The notes beneath the pieces were generated by a model. That model had not been told where the DNA came from. It did no database searches and saw only the letters and a program-made list of their open reading frames with translations. Positions 34,301-37,226 of a stretch of 37,226 nt of DNA are shown here, one piece after another. The position numbers and the translations under genes are program-made. The stretch spans positions 1-37,226 of the forward strand of contig JAWQRN010000126.1 of assembly GCA_033557685.1 (NCBI GenBank), written 5' to 3'. The stretch is from Sperchopsis tessellata. Taxonomy: Eukaryota; Arthropoda; Insecta; Coleoptera; Hydrophilidae. Positions within the stretch are counted from its first letter, which is position 1, and every line of letters starts with the position of its first letter.

Positions 34301-37193
34301 TACCTGCTTACATGTTTATGATAGGTAAATTAACAAGTCGGAATTGTGACTGCGACTTTGAGACGCTGGCGATGGTTCAACACATTTTAACAAATTGTCC
34401 CAAATATTACCACCAAAGAATGAAATTAAATATACCATACAATGATAATGCGATTGAAATACTAACAAATAAAAATAACTTTTCTAGAATAATTTAATTT
34501 ATAAAAGATATAAAGATGCAAATATAAATAGATTTTAAAAGAGCGTATGGAGTCTTTCTGAGATATGAGTGCTGTATACTTCAAGAAGTTGGTGGGTCAG
34601 TTTGTTTTTTTTTTGTTCCATAAGTTTTCTTCTGTAAAGGTTAAATTTTGAATGACTGTGATGGTTTTTAAATAATATTGTATAATTTCCTTTCTTGTTT
34701 TAGATTAATACTATCGCGCCCAATAGGCCACATGGCGAAAAGTTGCGCGTTATAAATTAATTTAAAAAAAAAATATTGAATAGCTACATTTACTAGTTAT
34801 TTTATTATTATTAAATTATCAAGGTTGTTACAATTTTGTACAACACATCACACCATCTAAATTTCAAACAACGAAATAAAGTACTTAAATACAAGTATTC
34901 CTATGAATTATGTTTTGTCAATATGAAGGCAAAGCTTAAATACCTTGCCGACACACATTTTTGTTTGGCCAATATGAAAGTAAAAGTCAAGACTCGTGAG
35001 ATTGACCAATGACAATGCAGAGTTTAAAACTGCAAAACGTAGTGTAACTTCAAGCATAACGAATGCACAAAGAGCAAATATTTAGGTGATAATTTTAAAT
35101 CTGTACATAATTAAGCCAACCGGACATTTGGAAGCAAGTTATTGCCCTTTTGGGACTACCTTATATTTATTATTTATTTACTTCAATACCATATTAATCT
35201 ATTTACAGACACATCTTCAAGTTCATAATTCGTATGAATATTACCTACAAAATACATACAATATTCAGTGTAATGGGCTTGTGGGGTTATTATCTATATG
35301 AAGGTTTTACCAGGTGGAAATTGTGTAGAGGCTTTGACAAGTACCAACGTTTCGTCCACTGTTGCAAGGGACATTTTCAAGGCAAGTTTACTTCAAGCGT
35401 TGAAGTAACGTCACTCTCCTTGTGAATGTGCCTTGCAATTGTGAAACATCGGCACTTGTCCGGGTCTCTACAAGGTTTACATATAAATGTATAGAATATC
35501 AGCACAAAGCAAGAAAAGAAGCCACAAACATTGATATAAAAACAGAGCAACAAAAGAAAAAAGAACATGAAAATAGAAGAAATTCTAAATTGATCCAAAA
35601 CTCTAGTTGATTTAACTCCACCAGCAACAAACAAAATCTAATTAAAGATAAGGAAAATATGTCGGCATTTTGTGTGTCACTATCAGCAACAAGATTGTAA
35701 TTGTTTATAATTCTCTTAGATAAGTGCATCTAGAACCTGCTCCAGGGACAAAGAAATTTAGATGGTCTTCATCTCTTCCTTCGCAAATGTTAACATATTC
35801 ATCTCAAGCGTAACCCATATTGACCCCAACATAGGAAACTCTCAATACATTGTGATCCTCATCAACCTTCTCTAGATCACCTCCAATTTAAGAATGTGAC
35901 AATACTAGAAAGGTGACCAGATAACACTGCAATACACATAATATTCATAGAATCTCTTCAACATCTACACTCCGACACTGCCTTTTAAGCTTATTACGCA
36001 TTTAGTTTACACTGCCTCACTCTAAAACAACAAGACATTCATTTAATTCTGTACGTATACTTCCATGGTCACAGTAGATATCCTCAGGTTTTCTGGGAAA
36101 TAACCATGTACTGGCTTTTATTTTTGCCAATGTTTCATCCACCGTTGTAGGAGACCATATCAAGATATGTAAATCATAAATGTGCTAGGTATGCAAAAGC
36201 ACTTTTGCTCGTGCTAGTCATAAACTCTATAACTAGCACTTTTGAAAGCTACATGTTAATCTACACCTAGCACTTTTAAAAAGTACATGGCAGTTTACGC
36301 CTAGCACTTTTAAGAGCTACATGTCTTGATAATGTGCCCTGCTCCAGTGGACGTAATGTCAGCAAAAAAAAACCAACACATGGTTATCTCCTGGAAAACC
36401 TGAAGAAGACTTTCATTTATCCACATTCTTTAAAGTCAATTCTTTCATGTTTATTTTCTATTTGGCAAGTACTTAAAATAAATGGTAGTACAAAAATTAT
36501 TTTCCATTTTGATTTTGATTATGATAATGATCAAAACGAAGTTAGTAAGAAAGTCGACTCGAGATACAAAAATATCTAACTAACCGACTGGTCATTAAAT
36601 TGAACCTATATTAATAATCTTAAATAAATTGGACAATAACATTATTAGTGGGGAGTTAAAAATGTTTTTGTTCAGTGTCAAAAATGAGAACATTTTAACT
36701 ACTGCAGTTGAAGCTCCATAAACTGTGCATTTTTTCACCATTTCGTTGATTATAAATACATTCATAACTCTGCCTTGTTTGTGAAATAGTGATACACGAT
36801 CTATGTAGTATGGAATAAGATCTTCAATTAATCTCAGTATTAAAAATGTTATACTATAATTTTACCTTTACAAAATTTGTTGCATCATCTAATATACGCA
36901 TTGCATGAGGAATATTGTAGGTTAAAATACAAACGTATGCATACTCTAACATTGTATCCATCTGTTTTTCAACAAGACCTGCAATAAAAAAGTACAATAT
37001 TTCAATTTCAATATTTAAAAAAAATACTTACCTGCACCTCTACAGTGGTCTAACATCTGTGAATACATCGAATTTAAAATTTGGGCACACTGACAATTAG
37101 TAAAGTCGGCATTGGAAAATGTTCTTGCAAGAGAATTACTCCGTCTTAGCCGACGAATAGTGGTAACACCCAAGAAATCATTCTTTAAATACA
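19806..37193 (-). CDS. ADCY10: adenylate cyclase type 10 (soluble adenylyl cyclase), C-terminal 9 exons, partial
   Basis: Soluble adenylyl cyclase makes cAMP in response to bicarbonate and calcium. Its catalytic domains are N-terminal and lie outside this window; only the long helical, TPR-like C-terminal region is here. Exons (minus): 37193-37032, 36978-36866, 30130-29980, 29927-29749, 29184-28928, 25206-25004, 23575-23158, 20640-20502 and 19949-19806. All introns are GT-AG and all phases agree, giving 587 residues plus a TAA stop. The identification is by similarity to remembered human ADCY10: EWEAAAVWYTKARDFTINPD against human EWDNFYKFSNRAKNLLP; LPRLNHLKIYFKFI against CPRLYHLMAYVCIL; FGSMLNNAKKQAT against LFLNTALRLSETQ; and TIDFWRDHC near the end. 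The gene continues upstream past 37226. Introns range from 52 bp to 6.7 kb, the large ones filled by retroelements. Confidence 0.87.
20247..20455. mobile_element. fold-back element copy 1 (Penelope-derived family A)
   Basis: The left arm GTATGAATGTTGTTTCTGGG with TGGAAACCGTGTAGAGGCTC is the inverted match of the right arm ending GTTTCCACCCGGAAACAACATTCATAC. The right arm carries GTCC, a loop, GGAC, then GTAAC and GTC (20344-20380). The left arm has lost its inner part. A tail GATAATAACCGT(A/G)GAA is shared with the other copies. It fills nearly half of the 552-bp last ADCY10 intron. Confidence 0.8.
20502..20640 (-). CDS. ADCY10: ADCY10 exon
   Basis: The acceptor is CAATTTCAG|G and the donor is AAAG|GTAGGA, phase 0 out. 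It encodes RLNHLKIYFKFIQDSDVNFG and MLNNAKKQATHLENLLEVAW, the near-terminal TPR-like pair. Confidence 0.88.
21388..21754. mobile_element. fold-back element copy 2 (family A)
   Basis: The left arm TATATGAATGTTGTTTCTGG continues through AGAGGCTCTGA and GGGAAAAATTTCAAGGC. The right arm CAGTTTCCACTTGGAAATAC ends in the inverted TTCATATA, then GATAATAACCGTGG. About 130 bp of unrelated sequence separates the arms. Short open frames across it are not genes. Confidence 0.75.
22295..22422. repeat. tandem duplication, 64-bp unit, 2 copies
   Basis: Units at 22295 and 22359, each with ACTAAAATGGGTACTAT(G/A)GATG and AGAGGGCAGCAGAAATAGAT. The copies differ at only a few positions, so the duplication is fairly recent. 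Confidence 0.92.
22803..22912. mobile_element. fold-back element copy 3, one arm (family A)
   Basis: A single left arm from ATATGAATGTTGATTCCGTG through GAGGCACTGACAAGTGCCGA to CAAGGCGAGTGATGTTATTT. Read on the minus strand it gives GTCC, loop, GACGAAACGTCGGC and CTTGTC. It has no inverted partner. Confidence 0.8.
23158..23575 (-). CDS. ADCY10: ADCY10 exon
   Basis: This is the longest exon in view, with acceptor TTACTTCTAG|GT and donor CCAAG|GTATTG, phase 2 out. It encodes RTWFYALCVCINLETGY and then RDPDAERRYYTVMWLWCIRN, CEWEAAAVWYTKARDF and FTALYLLEGLLLYLV. The hydrophobic YLLEGLLLYLV aligns with human YYDGISRYMEGQVLHL and is not a membrane span. Confidence 0.9.
23988..24137 (+). pseudogene. 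possible transposon HTH (DUF4817-like) fragment
   Basis: The frame MAEDYTNENFWNMIFIFDEC with CDTFNRQYVHKKTGSQI resembles the YTN-E---M-FIYGEC-N---A---Y--R-P helix-turn-helix found at the start of some insect mariner-like ORFs. Only about 49 residues are present. The match is from memory and the rest of the element is absent. Confidence 0.35.
25004..25206 (-). CDS. ADCY10: ADCY10 exon
   Basis: The acceptor is TTTCATTTCAG|A and the donor is TCAG|GTATTT, phase 1 out. It encodes ERTITIGFVLSRICSTIHAT, VLPLLVQALLLKKRVMEAAS and LLHELEYYAEED. It follows a 3.7 kb intron containing the Gypsy and Penelope-like pieces. Confidence 0.86.
25612..26612 (-). mobile_element. Penelope-like element, 3' part with GIY-YIG region
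   Basis: 5'-truncated copy. The RT thumb region is VISFLDVLVVRCADGTLDHA, VYRKPPHTNRYL, then PPSQYLNIIGHAYLPYEQNT. After one in-frame stop (26148-26146) comes the nuclease AGIYRIACTCGLVYIGQTKR (GIY at 26139-26131, YIG at 26103-26095), then SPLAEHKLETSHDILFED and KSSNYYPRIIRESIEIY. The end region 25740-25612 has the CTAGCACTTGTGAGAGCTAC unit, GACGAAACGTC, and AACCTGAAGAA at the terminus. The RT catalytic core is missing, so it is dead, though the GIY-YIG signature is unaltered. Confidence 0.88.
26613..27885 (-). mobile_element. Gypsy-type LTR retrotransposon gag-protease fragment, decayed
   Basis: Minus strand. A coiled-coil N-terminal part built of repeated ENSR-type codons (27880-27640) leads into EEFGAWKEDIKKHAKKAC. 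The gag core follows: a KIPKFDGTSSW-like start near 27470, then ISKNTMGKFVTLVQDLK. A CCHC knuckle at about 27015-26960 has its first cysteine replaced (FYRCGNEEHICRNC). The retropepsin region at about 26830-26640 reads MIGIGANISVVRSDMV, where DTGA is expected, so the catalytic aspartate is lost. It ends HIVDKVILGLEAM. Stops and frameshifts are frequent. No LTR or pol beyond the protease is visible, and the Penelope-like element abuts its 3' side. Confidence 0.75.
27644..27877. repeat. 127-bp-period duplication in the gag coiled coil
   Basis: Copies start at 27644 and 27771 with CCAAATTTCTAGAATTTTCT and run to TAGTTTACTTTCT-like ends. Read on the minus strand they encode repeated ENSRNL-type heptad segments. 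Confidence 0.8.
28190..28240 (+). ncRNA. hammerhead-like motif (uncertain)
   Basis: CTGACGA (28195-28201) fits the CUGANGA box. It is followed by TGGCC, a loop of about 10 nt, GGCC, and GAAA, then GCTTATC ending in an UH-type site. GGCC/GGCC gives a four-base-pair stem II. One extra U lies between the CUGANGA box and the stem, and I do not see a convincing stem I. It may be a decayed ribozyme from a Penelope-like terminal region. Confidence 0.25.
28335..28367. repeat. (TA)n microsatellite
   Basis: AT dinucleotide tract inside an ADCY10 intron. It creates the isoleucine/tyrosine open frames seen on both strands here. Confidence 0.95.
28450..28927. other. ADCY10 intron, nothing identified
   Basis: AT-rich with no recognisable repeat or frame. 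The same applies to the introns at 29185-29748 and 25207-25611 and to most of 23576-25003. Confidence 0.4.
28928..29184 (-). CDS. ADCY10: ADCY10 exon
   Basis: The acceptor is AAATATAG|GAC and the donor is CCAG|GTAATA, phase 2 out. It encodes AELAAAWSLNMCLKSKMDFY, KICIAYGNMILVAHHMGRKS and GLEVHALRICH. These match the human segment YYAHLAVMMQMNTALETQN through YLDYSLYHHLAGYKG. Confidence 0.88.
29749..29927 (-). CDS. ADCY10: ADCY10 exon
   Basis: It follows a 52-bp intron. The acceptor is AATTTTTAG|GT and the donor is ATT|GTAAGT. It starts YPFPTNKNVIKCYIRCIEF, matching the human NRIFPYNLISLFLHI region, and contains ECLSLLCNLFI, matching TVCLSLLWRIYSY. Confidence 0.87.
29980..30130 (-). CDS. ADCY10: ADCY10 exon, TPR-like
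   Basis: The acceptor is TTACCCGCAG and the donor is TATG|GTGAGA, phase 1 out. It encodes KIKTLIGSCRLELGQMKEAY and ECFTQAMVLYG, a canonical TPR helix pair. A 6.7 kb intron separates it from the previous exon. Confidence 0.87.
30131..31380. other. start of the 6.7 kb ADCY10 intron, unassigned
   Basis: AT-rich. The minus-strand frame at 30461-30709 resembles no family. A short phrase near 31235-31280 (CATCTGGTGGACAGTGCTCC) may be the 5' end of the following LINE. Confidence 0.35.
31425..31730. repeat. internal tandem duplication in the LINE endonuclease
   Basis: GATAATATTATATCAAAGAT occurs at 31470 and 31660 (190 apart), and GATCAATATGGTATTGAAAT at 31557 and 31713 (156 apart). The second unit therefore lacks about 34 bp, including the codons for the NDVNSH endonuclease motif. 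Confidence 0.85.
33797..33842. repeat. 23-bp tandem duplication in RNase H region
   Basis: CTTCAGAACTAATAGCTATA (TCA) is immediately followed by CTTCGGAACTAATAGCTGTA (TCA). The 23-bp step shifts the frame just after the SELIAI active-site segment. Confidence 0.95.
34775..35263. other. ADCY10 intron, nothing identified
   Basis: AT-rich. Two loosely similar phrases, TTTGTCAATATGAAGGCAAA and TTTGGCCAATATGAAAGTAA, lie about 50 bp apart. No family is recognised. Confidence 0.35.
35264..35494. mobile_element. fold-back element copy 4 (family A), both arms
   Basis: The most complete copy. The left arm GGTTATTATCTATATGAAGG runs through GGTGGAAATTGTGTAGAGGC, GTACCAACGTTTCGTCCACT and GCAAGGGACATTTTCAAGGC. 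The arms meet at the palindrome TACTTCAAGCGTTGAAGTA. The right arm repeats the series inverted: CCTTGTGAATGTGCCTTGCA, GTGAAACATCGGCACTTGTC and CTCTACAAGG. It is in the 6.7 kb ADCY10 intron. Confidence 0.85.
35495..36078. other. ADCY10 intron, nothing identified
   Basis: Overlapping short open frames on both strands (35377-35729) are extensions of the fold-back element and low-complexity A/T sequence; none resembles a gene. No repeat is recognised. Confidence 0.35.
36079..36412. mobile_element. fold-back element, Penelope-terminal type (family B), both arms
   Basis: The left arm ATCCTCAGGTTTTCTGGGAA runs through GCCAATGTTTCATCCACC to CATATCAAGATATG. The right arm is its inverted counterpart: GTCTTGATAATGTGCCCTGC, CCAGTGGACGTAATGTCAGC, then CCTGGAAAACCTGAAGAAGA. 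Between them lie three 34-bp units. The right arm matches the terminal region of the Penelope-like element at 25612-25745. Confidence 0.82.
36233..36325. repeat. 34-bp tandem repeat, about 2.7 units
   Basis: Units start at 36233, 36267 and 36301 with CTAGCACTTTT(G/A)A and continue to (A/G)(G)CTACATG. Related units occur at 9424-9480 and 25700-25740, always beside Penelope-like sequence. Confidence 0.9.
36866..36978 (-). CDS. ADCY10: ADCY10 exon
   Basis: It follows a 53-bp intron. The acceptor is TTATTGCAG and the donor is AAAG|GTAAAA, phase 0 out. It encodes LVEKQMDTMLEYAYVCILTY and NIPHAMRILDDATNFVK, a TPR-like helix pair. Confidence 0.82.
37032..37193 (-). CDS. ADCY10: ADCY10 exon (first in window)
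   Basis: The acceptor is CTTTTTAG|TG and the donor is GCAG|GTAAGT, phase 1 out. It encodes YLKNDFLGVTTIRRLRRSNS followed by an ADFTNCQCAQILNSMYSQM helix. An upstream exon is needed to complete its first codon; the window ends 33 bases away. Confidence 0.82.
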
Positions 37194-37226
37194 CTAAAAA
37201 GAAAAATTATATATTATATATATATA

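Larger units (their letters stand above)
31381..34774 (+). mobile_element. I/Jockey-like LINE with RNase H, antisense in ADCY10 intron, defective
   Basis: Endonuclease part: CNDVNSHRTLWRNEYSDQYG, then VTRPSFRNLTVDITFAL and GSDQFPIIIEV. RT: CPGLDNITYSMLF, an internal deletion before LKTLEKIIK, YGFRKCRDTIDCI, LFIDLSSAYDNVDKNLL, LPQGAILSPILFILY after a frameshift, and an intact YADD (33001-33012). RNase H: FTDGSYYE (33685 on) and SELIAI. A C-terminal tail follows: LRFDHALVPAYMFMIGKLTS, then CDCDFE and HILTNCP. The 3' end carries GCGCCCAATAGGCCACATGG and an A-run at about 34764-34774, like I-clade ends. Several stops, frameshifts and deletions make it inactive. Confidence 0.9.

Overview
This is a stretch of AT-rich animal nuclear DNA, almost certainly from an insect. 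Short coding exons with GT/AG splice sites are separated by introns and spacers full of decayed mobile elements: LINEs, Penelope-like elements, a Gypsy gag fragment, and mariner, Harbinger and pogo relics. The mix would suit a beetle or another insect with a TE-rich genome, but the species cannot be fixed from sequence alone.

Three host genes can be assembled exon by exon with consistent splice phases. (1) Minus strand, 426-5973: four exons encode a 353-residue protein recognised as FANCE, the Fanconi anemia core-complex subunit that contacts FANCD2. (2) Plus strand, 7998-15866: two exons encode a 258-residue NEURL2-type protein. The NHR domain is in exon 1 and the SOCS box is in exon 2, 7.1 kb downstream. 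(3) Minus strand, 37193 down to 19806 and running off the right edge: nine exons encode the C-terminal 587 residues of soluble adenylyl cyclase (ADCY10). FANCE and NEURL2 are divergent across a 2.0 kb spacer. NEURL2 and ADCY10 are convergent across about 3.9 kb. The three gene products act in unrelated processes (DNA crosslink repair, ubiquitin ligation, bicarbonate-sensing cAMP synthesis), so nothing suggests a functional cluster.

Mobile-element layout, left to right: a pogo-like MITE in FANCE intron 3; two LINE tails in FANCE intron 2; a Harbinger relic between FANCE and NEURL2; an inverted Penelope-like element and an EN+RT LINE in the NEURL2 intron; an 1800-bp element with inverted ends and a mariner relic in the NEURL2/ADCY10 spacer; and, within ADCY10 introns, a family of short fold-back elements, a Penelope-like element with a readable GIY-YIG signature abutting a Gypsy gag-protease fragment, and a LINE with RNase H antisense to the gene.

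The least ordinary material is the set of short inverted-repeat elements at about 20.3, 21.5, 22.8, 35.3 and 36.2 kb. Their arms resemble the terminal region of the Penelope-like element at 25.6 kb and repeat a hairpin followed by GAAAC, which looks like the remains of a hammerhead-type ribozyme. This window shows no clear novel defence or enzymatic system.
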